This document shows, piece by piece, positions 41,221-49,327 of a stretch of DNA of 64,000 nt. Each line of letters opens with the position of its first letter. Position 1 is the first letter of the stretch. Location of the stretch: NCBI GenBank assembly GCA_964563435.1, contig CAZLXI010000008.1, forward strand, positions 62,001 to 126,000, given 5' to 3'. The notes under the pieces are model-generated. The model did not search any database. It saw nothing but the letters and a program-made list of their open reading frames with translations, and was not told where the DNA came from. The stretch is from Leadbetterella sp964563435 (GTDB lineage Bacteria; Bacteroidota; Bacteroidia; Cytophagales; Spirosomataceae). Made by a program: the position numbers and the translations under genes.

Positions 41221-41228
41221 TATTTTTG
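41221..41228 (+). promoter_or_regulatory. Bacteroidota -7 element for the GH3 fusion gene
   Basis: TATTTTTG (TAnnTTTG) at 19 nt before the ATG at 41248, giving a short leader. No reliable -33 box. Confidence 0.4.
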
Positions 41229-41247
41229 AGGATTACCATTGAATACT

Positions 41248-44200
41248 ATGCGATACCTCATTGTACCTGCCCTTCTTCTGGTCTCTCTTTCCGGATTTTC
41301 CCAAAAGAAACCCGATTTCCTTACCCGAACCAATGAAAAATGGGTGGATTCGGTTTTCAATACCTTAACCCTGGAGGATAAGGTAGGGCAGATTCTCATG
41401 CCCCGCGGCAATTTTTCCGGAAAAGGTTATGAGCCTGAAAAGCTGAAGGAGTGGGTGCAGGATTATAAGCTCGGTGGGCTGGTGTTTTTTGCCGGACAAC
41501 CCACTGTTCAGGCGCAGATCACCAATGAGCTTCAGCGCATCAGTAAGGTGCCGCTGATGATCGGGGTGGATATGGAGTGGGGACTGGCCATGCGGCTCGA
41601 CAGTACCGTCCGATTCCCGTTCCAGATGGCCCTGGGCGCCATGCAGGGCGGAGATGACCTGCTGTACCGCATGGGGGTGGAAGTAGGCCGGCAGGCCAAA
41701 CGCATGGGTATCCATGTGAACTATGCGCCGGTGGTGGATATCAACAATAATCCTCAAAACCCGGTGATCAACTTTCGTTCTTTCGGTGAAGATAAGATCG
41801 GCGTGGCCAATAAATCACTGGCCTATATGAAAGGGATGCAGACGCAGCATCTGCTCACCACGGCCAAGCACTTTCCGGGGCACGGCGATACCGGCACGGA
41901 CTCCCATTATGACCTGCCGGTGATCTCCCACCCGAAAGATTACCTGAAAAATAATGAATTGTATCCCTTCAGATACCTGATTGATAACGGCCTGAGCGGG
42001 ATCATGACCGCTCATTTGAATATTCCTTCCCTGGAACCTAAGCAGGGCCTGGCATCTACCTTCTCTTCGAAGATCGTCAGTGACCTGCTGAGGAAGGAGC
42101 TGGGCTTTGAAGGACTGACCTTCACCGACGCCATGGACATGCAGGGTGCCGTGAAAAATTACAAACCGGGAGAGGCGATGGTGGAGGCCTTCCTGGCCGG
42201 AAATGATGTACTGGAAACGTTTATGGATGTACCTGTGGCTTTTAACGCCCTTAAAGCCGCCGTGCAGTCGGGGAAGATCCCCGTTAAGCTGCTTGATGAG
42301 CGGGTAAAAAAGATCCTGAAGGCCAAGGCCTGGGTGGGCCTGGACCGCTATGAGCCCGTGAAGATAGAAGGGCTGATCGAAGAGCTGAATACACCGGAGT
42401 CGGACTTACTGAACCGGGTTTTGGCGGAAAGAACCCTCATTGCCCTGGAAACCGTCCACCTTCCGGTAAAAGACCTGCGGCAAAACACCCTGGTGGTCTC
42501 CGTAGGGGCAGAAGGCAAGACGTGGTTCCAGCGGATGGCCGAAAATTATACCCTGACGGAGTCGGTGAGCATCCACAAAAGTTCCGGCGGGGATATGCCC
42601 GGCGTGGACACCCTGAGGTCAAAGCTGGCCGCCGGGCAAAATCTGATCATCGGTCTGCATCTGAACAATAACCGGCCGGGAGCCAACTACGGCTTCGAAC
42701 CCTACATGCAGGACGTGCTGCGTGAGCTGTCCGGACGCGATAACGCTATCCTGGTAATTTTCGGAAACCCGTATGTGCTGGACAAGATCCCGGACATCGG
42801 TAAGTTCAGATCGCTGGTGATCGCCAACCAATCGACAAAATATATGGAAGAAGCCGCAGCTATGGCTGTTTTCGGGGGCATAGAGATGAACGGGCGGCTT
42901 CCGGTGACGGTAAACGATGCCTTCCGGCTGGGAGCGGGGGTGTGGGTGCAGAGAAACGGCCGCCTGGCTTACGGTACCCCCGAAATGGTGGGACTCGACA
43001 GCCGCGTGCTGGAGGCCCGGGTAGACTCGGTGATGCAGCTGGGCCTCCGGGAAAAGGCCTACCCCGGTGCGGTGCTGGAGATCGCCAAGGACGGCCGGGT
43101 GATCTGGCAGAAACCTTACGGCTTTCATACTTATGAGGAGGCGGAACAATACAGCGGATCTCTAAAAGCGGAAAGCAGCTTTGCCACTGCCAACGATGCC
43201 GAAGCGATGGACAGCAAAAATGTGGGCACATCTGCTGTCAGGGCCCTTTCTGAGGGCAGAAAAGCAAAAGGCGCTGTAGAGGTAAACGATATATATGACT
43301 TCGCCAGTATTACCAAGATCAGCACTTCGGCCCTGGCTGTGATGGAGCTGATGAGCCGGGATAAGTTTGACCCGGACAAGACCTTTGCGGACTATTACCC
43401 CGAATTTAAAAACAGCAATAAAGCTTCGCTGACGTTCCGTGATATGCTTACCCACCGGTCAGGACTGAAAGCCTGGATACCGTTCTGGATGAACTGTGTA
43501 GACTCGGTGGCCACCCTGAAAAAGGCCGTTCAGCTCCACCCGGAAATGGAGTCCCTGTTTATTAAAGAGCCGGAGCGCCGTACCTTTTGGGACAGGCTGT
43601 TCGGGCGCCCCCGGACCTACGTGATCAATTACGGGAAGACCCTGGCAGAAAACAGGGAGATCTGGGGAAAGGCGCTGAGCAGCGAAACACTCACCTGGCA
43701 CCCGGGGATCTTCTCTAACCGGCGATCGGAGCAATACAGTGTGGAAATAGCCGATACCCTGTTTATGAACCCGGAAAGGGTAGACTATATTTTCAGGCAG
43801 ATCGAGGTATCGTCTGTCAACCCGGCGCAAGGCTATGTGTATTCCGATCTTCACTACTATACCTATCCGGTGTTCATGGAAAAACTCACGGGGAAAAAAT
43901 GGGAAGATTTTCTGAACGAAACCTATCATTCCCTCGGGGCCTATACGCTGACCTACAACCCGCGACGATTCTTCGGCCTGGATCGCATCGTGCCTACCGA
44001 AAAAGATACCCTGTTCCGGAAGACACAGATCCACGGGCGGGTACATGACGAAGGGGCGGGCATGCTCAACGGGATCTCCGGCCATGCCGGGCTTTTTGGC
44101 AGCGCCAACGACCTCACCAAGCTGATGCAGATGTATCTTCAGGGCGGCTATTACGGCGGTGAGCAGTACATCCGGCCCGAAGTACTGAAAGAGGCCACTT

Positions 44201-44478
44201 CCTACCAGTTTCCGGAAGAAGGCAGCCGCAGAGGGATCGCTTTTGACAAACTGGATCTCAATAAGAACATTGCCAACGGCCCGCAGCTGGCCTCTCGGGA
44301 TAGCTATGGTCATTCGGGCTATACCGGCACGTTCACCTGGGCAGATCCGAAATACAATCTCGTGTATGTTTTCCTGTCAAACCGGGTATATCCCACAAGG
44401 GATAACGTCAAGATCTCCACGCTTAACCTCCGGACGGCCGTAGGCGATGAGATCATCAAAACGATCCGGGGAAAATGA
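41248..44478 (+). CDS. GH3 beta-N-acetylglucosaminidase (NagZ-like) fused to a serine beta-lactamase-fold hydrolase
   Basis: 1076 aa with a signal peptide (RYLIVPALLLVSLSGFS-Q). Residues ~30-370 are the GH3 domain: KHFPGHGDTGTDSH (His208-Asp214 region, the NagZ acid/base dyad type) and nucleophile Asp294 in GLTFTDAMDMQG. A GH3 C-terminal-like domain covers ~375-570. Residues ~590-1070 form a class C beta-lactamase/esterase-like domain with SITK (Ser687, Lys690), tyrosine motif YSD (Tyr865) and HSGYTG near the end. A low-complexity insert is at ~640-680. The domains would act on muropeptides: one removes N-acetylglucosamine, the other hydrolyses an amide or ester. Such fusions are known in Bacteroidota; peptidoglycan recycling outside the cytoplasm is inferred from the signal peptide. 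Confidence 0.88.
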   Translation: MRYLIVPALLLVSLSGFSQKKPDFLTRTNEKWVDSVFNTLTLEDKVGQILMPRGNFSGKGYEPEKLKEWVQDYKLGGLVFFAGQPTVQAQITNELQRISKVPLMIGVDMEWGLAMRLDSTVRFPFQMALGAMQGGDDLLYRMGVEVGRQAKRMGIHVNYAPVVDINNNPQNPVINFRSFGEDKIGVANKSLAYMKGMQTQHLLTTAKHFPGHGDTGTDSHYDLPVISHPKDYLKNNELYPFRYLIDNGLSGIMTAHLNIPSLEPKQGLASTFSSKIVSDLLRKELGFEGLTFTDAMDMQGAVKNYKPGEAMVEAFLAGNDVLETFMDVPVAFNALKAAVQSGKIPVKLLDERVKKILKAKAWVGLDRYEPVKIEGLIEELNTPESDLLNRVLAERTLIALETVHLPVKDLRQNTLVVSVGAEGKTWFQRMAENYTLTESVSIHKSSGGDMPGVDTLRSKLAAGQNLIIGLHLNNNRPGANYGFEPYMQDVLRELSGRDNAILVIFGNPYVLDKIPDIGKFRSLVIANQSTKYMEEAAAMAVFGGIEMNGRLPVTVNDAFRLGAGVWVQRNGRLAYGTPEMVGLDSRVLEARVDSVMQLGLREKAYPGAVLEIAKDGRVIWQKPYGFHTYEEAEQYSGSLKAESSFATANDAEAMDSKNVGTSAVRALSEGRKAKGAVEVNDIYDFASITKISTSALAVMELMSRDKFDPDKTFADYYPEFKNSNKASLTFRDMLTHRSGLKAWIPFWMNCVDSVATLKKAVQLHPEMESLFIKEPERRTFWDRLFGRPRTYVINYGKTLAENREIWGKALSSETLTWHPGIFSNRRSEQYSVEIADTLFMNPERVDYIFRQIEVSSVNPAQGYVYSDLHYYTYPVFMEKLTGKKWEDFLNETYHSLGAYTLTYNPRRFFGLDRIVPTEKDTLFRKTQIHGRVHDEGAGMLNGISGHAGLFGSANDLTKLMQMYLQGGYYGGEQYIRPEVLKEATSYQFPEEGSRRGIAFDKLDLNKNIANGPQLASRDSYGHSGYTGTFTWADPKYNLVYVFLSNRVYPTRDNVKISTLNLRTAVGDEIIKTIRGK

Positions 44479-44539
44479 GGTTCAGAACAGGAAATTCGGA
44501 ATATAATATTATGACAGATTCTGCGTTAACTTGAAAATG

Positions 44540-44547
44540 TATCTTTG
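44540..44547 (+). promoter_or_regulatory. Bacteroidota -7 element with a near-leaderless start
   Basis: TATCTTTG fits TAnnTTTG and lies only 9 nt before the ATG at 44557, so transcripts from it would have a leader of only about 5 nt. Confidence 0.4.
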
Positions 44548-44556
44548 TCCGTTTAC

Positions 44557-46548
44557 ATGACACAATTTTTTTTTAAGGGTATACTCCTTGTATCCCTGCT
44601 GCTTTTTAATGGATCATTATTTGCTCAACAGGAAGGTATAAAATTCGGAAACGTAACCTTAAGCGACCTGTCACAAAAGACATATCCGGTAGACAGTACA
44701 GCAGATGCCGTGGTTCTGTACGACTATGGCTACACGTATTTTACCTATCATGAGAATACAGGAATAAGCATCAATACCGACTACCATACTAAAAAAAGGG
44801 TGCTGTCTGAAAATGCCACTGATCTGGGGATACTGGATATTGTTTACCGCAGACCGGACTATAAAAAAGGGGAGTCGGTCAACTTTTTCAAAGGGAGGAC
44901 CTACTGGCTGGAAGGCGGGCAAATGAAGTCTGCGGAGGTGACTTCCAAAGATATATTTGAGACGAAGCTTCAGAATTCATTTTACAATAAGAAGGTTACT
45001 TTTCCTCATGTAACCGGTGACTGCATCATAGAGTATTCCTACACGATCTCTACCCCCATGACGATAAGGGATAAACCCAGGCCCTGGTATTTTCAGAGTA
45101 AATATCCGGTAGTGTATAGCGAATACAATATAGGCTTCCCGAATTTCCTGGACTATACCCTGCTGATGACAGGGTATCTGCCGCTGGATGAAAAGAAGAC
45201 GGAACAGAGAAATATGGATGTGGGGCATTCCTTCCTCGACGGAATGGGTAGCTTCCAACGGTATATAATGCGGAATATTCCGGCCTTTACGGAAGAACCG
45301 TATATCAGCAGCAGAGATAATTTTATATCGAAAATAGGTTTTGAGCTGGTTCAGGTCCGGATGCCCGGCGAGAACCCGAGAGACTATTCCACTACCTGGA
45401 AGGCCATGAATTCTACCCTGATCAACAGCGATAATTTTGGAAAGGTACTTTTACGGAAGACCGGCTTTCTGAAAGATCAGGTAAGTCGGTTCAGCGGCAT
45501 TGCAGACCGGAAAGAGCGGCTCCGGGCCGCTTATAAGGCCTGGAACGGGAGCTTTAAGATAGACAACGAGCAGGGAAGCGTGTTTCTGGCCGATGAGCAG
45601 AAAAAAGTACTGGAGAACAGAAGAGGTACACCGAACCAGGTCAATGGTTTGTTTATCAGCCTGCTCCGTGAGCTGGACCTCAACGCCACTCCCGTTATAC
45701 TGAGCCGGAGAAGTAACGGGGCCATTAACAGGAGTTTTCCCATGCTCGACAGCTTCGATTATATTATTGCAAAAGTGACCCTGGGCGAAGAGTCTTTCCT
45801 GATCGATATTACCGACAAGGCCGTGCCGTTGGGTGTATTGCCTTTTGAGTGTCTTAATCTTATGGGTTTTGAAGTAAAGCAGGGCGGAGGTGACTTCGTA
45901 GACATCCTGCCGAAGGCCAAATATTGGGAGACGATGAGTTTTACCTCGGAAATCGATCTGGAAAGCGGACGGGTTAAGGGAAGCGCTGAACGGAACTATC
46001 TCGGCTACAGCGGAGTGGAGGTAAGAAGGGACTATTATAGCCAGGGGCATGATTTTAACGCAGAATTTAAGAAGAAGCTGGGCAACTATACGATCGAAGA
46101 CCTGGATATAAGAAACCTGGATGATAATTCGATGCCGGTAATGGTAAAATATTCCTTCGGCTATGAGGGGGAAGATCTGGATGATCCTGAATTCATCTAT
46201 TTTAATCCTATGCTGGGTGAGCAGGTGAAAAAGAACCCATTTACCCTGGAAGAACGTTTGTATCCGGTAGATTTTGGATGGACATATGAAGATGTCTTTT
46301 CCCACACCATCAAAATACCGGAGGGCTATGAGATTGAATCCCTGCCTAAATCGGAAGGATATGCCCTGAACGATAACTCTGCCCGTTATACCTATCACGT
46401 ATCAGCAGGGCAGGGAACGATCAATGTTCTGGCGAGGTATTACATCAAAAATCCGGTTTATTATGACGAAGCCTATCATGATCTGAAGGAACTTTTCAGC
46501 TATATGGTAAAGAAAGGGAATGAACAAATTGTATTAAAAAAGAAGTGA
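44557..46548 (+). CDS. DUF3857 protein with Cys-less transglutaminase-like domain
   Basis: 663 aa with a signal peptide (FKGILLVSLLLFNGSLFA-Q). The N-terminal half (to ~residue 270) is a DUF3857 beta-sandwich (KRVLSENATDLGILDIVYRR, then DYIIEYSYTI-like segments). The transglutaminase-like domain (~residues 305-470) has GTPNQVNGLFISLLRELDLN where active members carry a GDCKD-type motif, so the catalytic Cys is absent. It overlaps the next gene, an active-looking paralogue, by 4 nt (GTGA). Probably periplasmic or surface-exposed. A binding or scaffolding role for the paralogue is inference. Confidence 0.82.
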   Translation: MTQFFFKGILLVSLLLFNGSLFAQQEGIKFGNVTLSDLSQKTYPVDSTADAVVLYDYGYTYFTYHENTGISINTDYHTKKRVLSENATDLGILDIVYRRPDYKKGESVNFFKGRTYWLEGGQMKSAEVTSKDIFETKLQNSFYNKKVTFPHVTGDCIIEYSYTISTPMTIRDKPRPWYFQSKYPVVYSEYNIGFPNFLDYTLLMTGYLPLDEKKTEQRNMDVGHSFLDGMGSFQRYIMRNIPAFTEEPYISSRDNFISKIGFELVQVRMPGENPRDYSTTWKAMNSTLINSDNFGKVLLRKTGFLKDQVSRFSGIADRKERLRAAYKAWNGSFKIDNEQGSVFLADEQKKVLENRRGTPNQVNGLFISLLRELDLNATPVILSRRSNGAINRSFPMLDSFDYIIAKVTLGEESFLIDITDKAVPLGVLPFECLNLMGFEVKQGGGDFVDILPKAKYWETMSFTSEIDLESGRVKGSAERNYLGYSGVEVRRDYYSQGHDFNAEFKKKLGNYTIEDLDIRNLDDNSMPVMVKYSFGYEGEDLDDPEFIYFNPMLGEQVKKNPFTLEERLYPVDFGWTYEDVFSHTIKIPEGYEIESLPKSEGYALNDNSARYTYHVSAGQGTINVLARYYIKNPVYYDEAYHDLKELFSYMVKKGNEQIVLKKK

Positions 46549-48458
46549 GAACGCTGATCGGAATAATTCTGCTTTTCCTTCCGGGGGTTGGGGGGGCACA
46601 GATGGTTGACCTGTATTCCTTCCCGGCCGGGCTCTCAAAAGGAGCGAATGCCGTAATTATTAAGGACGAAACCGAGGTTACGGTGGAGAAGCTGAATAAG
46701 GTCACCACGCGAAAGCACCTGGTAGTAGCCATCCTCAATAAGCAGGGAGAGGCGATGTTCGATACGTATTCGTCCTATTATAATCCTTTTACAAAGATCC
46801 GGAAAATGGAGGCTGCCGCTTACGGCCCGAAAGGAGAACTGATTGTGAAAAGTAAGAATTCGGATATCCGGGATGTGGCATTGAATCCTTTTGATAATTC
46901 GGTGACAGACATTCGGGTAAAAAGTATTTCACTCGACAGGAAGCAGCTGACCATTCCTTATATTCTGGAATTCAGGGTGGAGGAGGAAAGCAGTGAGACC
47001 TTCTTCTATGAAGACTGGACCCCCGTAAGCTTCCTGCAAACCGCCATTGCAGAAAGTATATATCGTTTGAGAACACCTTCTGAAATCCACTACAGAACCC
47101 GGGAAATCAACCTGGATCAGCCGTCAACGAAGACCGAAAAAGACGGCTGGAAGGTAGAAACATGGAGTCTGAAAAATTATGCAGCACTTTCATCGGAGCG
47201 GTATTTGCCCCCGAATTCGATCCCCCAGGTCTTTATTGAGCCCGGAAATTTCCAGATCGATAAGTATTCCGGCACCATTTCTTCCTGGAAGGATATCGGT
47301 GATTTTTATATGCGGTTGAACAAAGGGCGGGATGTCTTACCTGGGGCCGTAAAAGAGAAGCTCAGAGAAGCGGTAGGCGCCGAAACGGATACCCTCCGGA
47401 AAGCGCGCCTGGTCTATGAATTCATGCAGGGGCATACCCGCTATTTTAATGTTTCTTTCCGGCTGGGGGGCTGGCAGAGCTTACCAGCTTCCACGGTAGC
47501 TGAAAAGGGTTACGGCGATTGCAAAGCCCTGACCAATTATACGCTGGCCCTTTTAAAAGAAGCAGGCGTGAGGGCGTATCCGGCCCTGATCAATTCGGGA
47601 GTAAGAACAGATTATACCGAGCTGGATGATTTTCCTAAAAACGCCTTTAATCATATAATTGCCTGTGTACCCACCACGCGTGACACGATCTGGCTGGAGT
47701 GTACCAGTCAGACCAATCCTTTCGGATACCTGGGCAGCTTTACGGGCAACCGGAAGGCGCTTTTAATTAGCGAGGATTTTACAGGTTTAGTGAATACCCG
47801 TTCTTATGCCCCTGAGGAAAATTCACTGGTCTCCACTACCAACATCCTGTTGCAGAAAGACGGCTCTGCTGAGATCGCTTATCGAAGCCGGTATAGCGGA
47901 ATTCAGAAAGAGGAGGTCTACGGGCTGGCCTTAAGTAAGGACAGGGAAAAGCAAAAGCGCTGGCTGATCGGAAAGAGCCGATTGTCGGACGCCGTATTTA
48001 ACGACTTCCGGCTGGAGATTTTTGACCGGGAGGTCATCGAAAATGTAAATTTAAAGGCACCTGGGGCGGGTAGTATCTCCGGAGACAGGTTTTTCTTCCA
48101 GCCTTACGTACTAAGTTCGTTCTTTTCGGATAACCCGGCGGATCAGCCGGAAGAACGAAGCAGTGAGTTCTATCTGAATCCCAATATTTTTTCTTTCATG
48201 GACCTGGATACCGTAACGGTCATGCTGCCGGCAGGTTTTGTATCGGAAAACAGGCCCAAAGATGTGAAGCTGGAAATGCCTTTCGGCTTTTACGAGTCGA
48301 GGGTGGTGGCTTCACAACCGGATCAGCTGCTCTACATCCGGAAGGTTCTGGTCAAAGGGGGGCGTTACCCCAGAGAAGTGCAGCAGCAATGGACAGACTT
48401 CATTAAAGCGGTCAACAGGGCCGACCGGCAGCGGACCGTGCTTAAGAAAGCCGGATGA
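46545..48458 (+). CDS. DUF3857 protein with intact transglutaminase-like domain
   Basis: 637 aa starting at GTG 46545 within the stop of the previous gene; signal peptide RTLIGIILLFLPGVGGA-Q. DUF3857 covers ~30-270 (EVTVEKLNKVTTRKHLVVAIL, IPYILEFRVEEES). The transglutaminase core is complete: EKGYGDCKALTNYTLALLKE with Cys328 or close, FNHIIACVP with the His, and WLECTSQTNPFGYL with an Asp/Glu-type position. Such enzymes may cross-link or cleave proteins; none with DUF3857 has a firm substrate. It forms a coupled pair with the Cys-less paralogue. Confidence 0.85.
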   Translation: MRTLIGIILLFLPGVGGAQMVDLYSFPAGLSKGANAVIIKDETEVTVEKLNKVTTRKHLVVAILNKQGEAMFDTYSSYYNPFTKIRKMEAAAYGPKGELIVKSKNSDIRDVALNPFDNSVTDIRVKSISLDRKQLTIPYILEFRVEEESSETFFYEDWTPVSFLQTAIAESIYRLRTPSEIHYRTREINLDQPSTKTEKDGWKVETWSLKNYAALSSERYLPPNSIPQVFIEPGNFQIDKYSGTISSWKDIGDFYMRLNKGRDVLPGAVKEKLREAVGAETDTLRKARLVYEFMQGHTRYFNVSFRLGGWQSLPASTVAEKGYGDCKALTNYTLALLKEAGVRAYPALINSGVRTDYTELDDFPKNAFNHIIACVPTTRDTIWLECTSQTNPFGYLGSFTGNRKALLISEDFTGLVNTRSYAPEENSLVSTTNILLQKDGSAEIAYRSRYSGIQKEEVYGLALSKDREKQKRWLIGKSRLSDAVFNDFRLEIFDREVIENVNLKAPGAGSISGDRFFFQPYVLSSFFSDNPADQPEERSSEFYLNPNIFSFMDLDTVTVMLPAGFVSENRPKDVKLEMPFGFYESRVVASQPDQLLYIRKVLVKGGRYPREVQQQWTDFIKAVNRADRQRTVLKKAG

Positions 48459-48487
48459 GGCCGACCGGGTTGGAAAGATTATGCCAT

Positions 48488-49120
48488 TTAGAAGGTAATT
48501 TCTTTAAGATCGTTTGCTCCGTACACTTTACAATCATTTCTACTTTGAAATTGATCCCCCCCCGTAAATCAAATGAAGACTAATGTCAGGGATGATTTTT
48601 TTCAGATAGTTTAAATTCTTAAAATAATCGGGTTGTATGGTTTTTCCCGCTTTGATTTCTGCTGCCTCTAATCGTGTACCGTTTTGGATCAGCAGGTCCA
48701 ACAGAGGTATAAGGCGTGCCTTTTAGCTCTTTGAGAGATAAAGGGAGAAGGTTAAAAATGGCCACTCTTCACGCCAAGGACTGTGTGATCTTTTCCCTCA
48801 GCTGAAAATTCTGTGAACCGGTCATAATATATTCACCTGGCCGTTGGCGGGCATCTGTTAATGTTTGCAGATAAGAAAACAATTCAGGTACATACTGCAC
48901 TTCATCCAGAATAACGCCGTTTTGATAGGTTTCCAAAAAACCCACCGGGTCTTGTTGGGCAAAGAGCCTGTCGGAAGGATTTTCAAGCGATATGTATTGA
49001 TATTGCGGACATATCATTCGGGTTAAAGTTGTTTTCCCTGATTGTCGGGGTCCGGTTATGCTGAGAATCGGGTATTTTCCCAGCATTTCATTTATCTTTT
49101 CGCTGATACTTCTTGTAATC
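48488..49120 (-). pseudogene. Broken AAA ATPase of the DUF4143 family
   Basis: The N-terminal ATPase part is intact from ~49110 to 48769: ITGPRQSGKTTLTRMI (Walker A), VILDEVQYVPELFSYLQTL (Walker B) and YIMTGSQNFQLREKI. It then ends in a stop, and only the family's last part follows at 48488-48720 in another frame (RLEAAEIKAGKTIQPDYFKN, ISLHLIYGGDQ). The central DUF4143 domain is deleted, and a run of eight G/C at 48556-48563 shifts the remaining frame by one. Such ATPases are common mobile accessory genes of unclear role. Not functional. Confidence 0.75.
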
Positions 49121-49167
49121 TTTTTTTTGTATGATTAGGAATTAAATTCCTAATCATACAAAAAAAA
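49121..49167. repeat. Perfect 47-bp palindrome
   Basis: 23-bp arms (TTTTTTTTGTATGATTAGG... to its complement) around a single central base at 49144. Each arm is T8 then a mixed 15-mer, so the palindrome begins with T8 and ends with A8, the reverse of a normal terminator. It lies just upstream of the broken ATPase gene and may be part of a mobile element or a transcription-regulatory palindrome. Confidence 0.7.
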
Positions 49168-49285
49168 TAATAGTGAAATGACTACTAAGGGTATTTTTTA
49201 ACCGGAAACACTACAAATTTGACCGGTTCTTTTATCTTTAAAATTTTATCCTTTCTTTTATAATGTTTTCTTTTAACTGTTGAAT

Positions 49286-49292
49286 TACTTTG
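49286..49292 (+). promoter_or_regulatory. Bacteroidota -7 element for the dipeptidyl peptidase gene
   Basis: TACTTTG fits TAnnTTTG loosely (TA-CT-TTG) and lies 36 nt before the ATG at 49328, with T-rich sequence 20 nt upstream. Confidence 0.35.
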
Positions 49293-49327
49293 TAGGAAAC
49301 ACCATTGAATAGTTAAATTTTTATATC

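Noticed and set aside
45451..46398. Long minus-strand open frames opposite the DUF3857 and GH3 genes (also 43459-44313)
   Set aside because: Antisense shadows caused by codon bias in GC-rich coding DNA; no family features.
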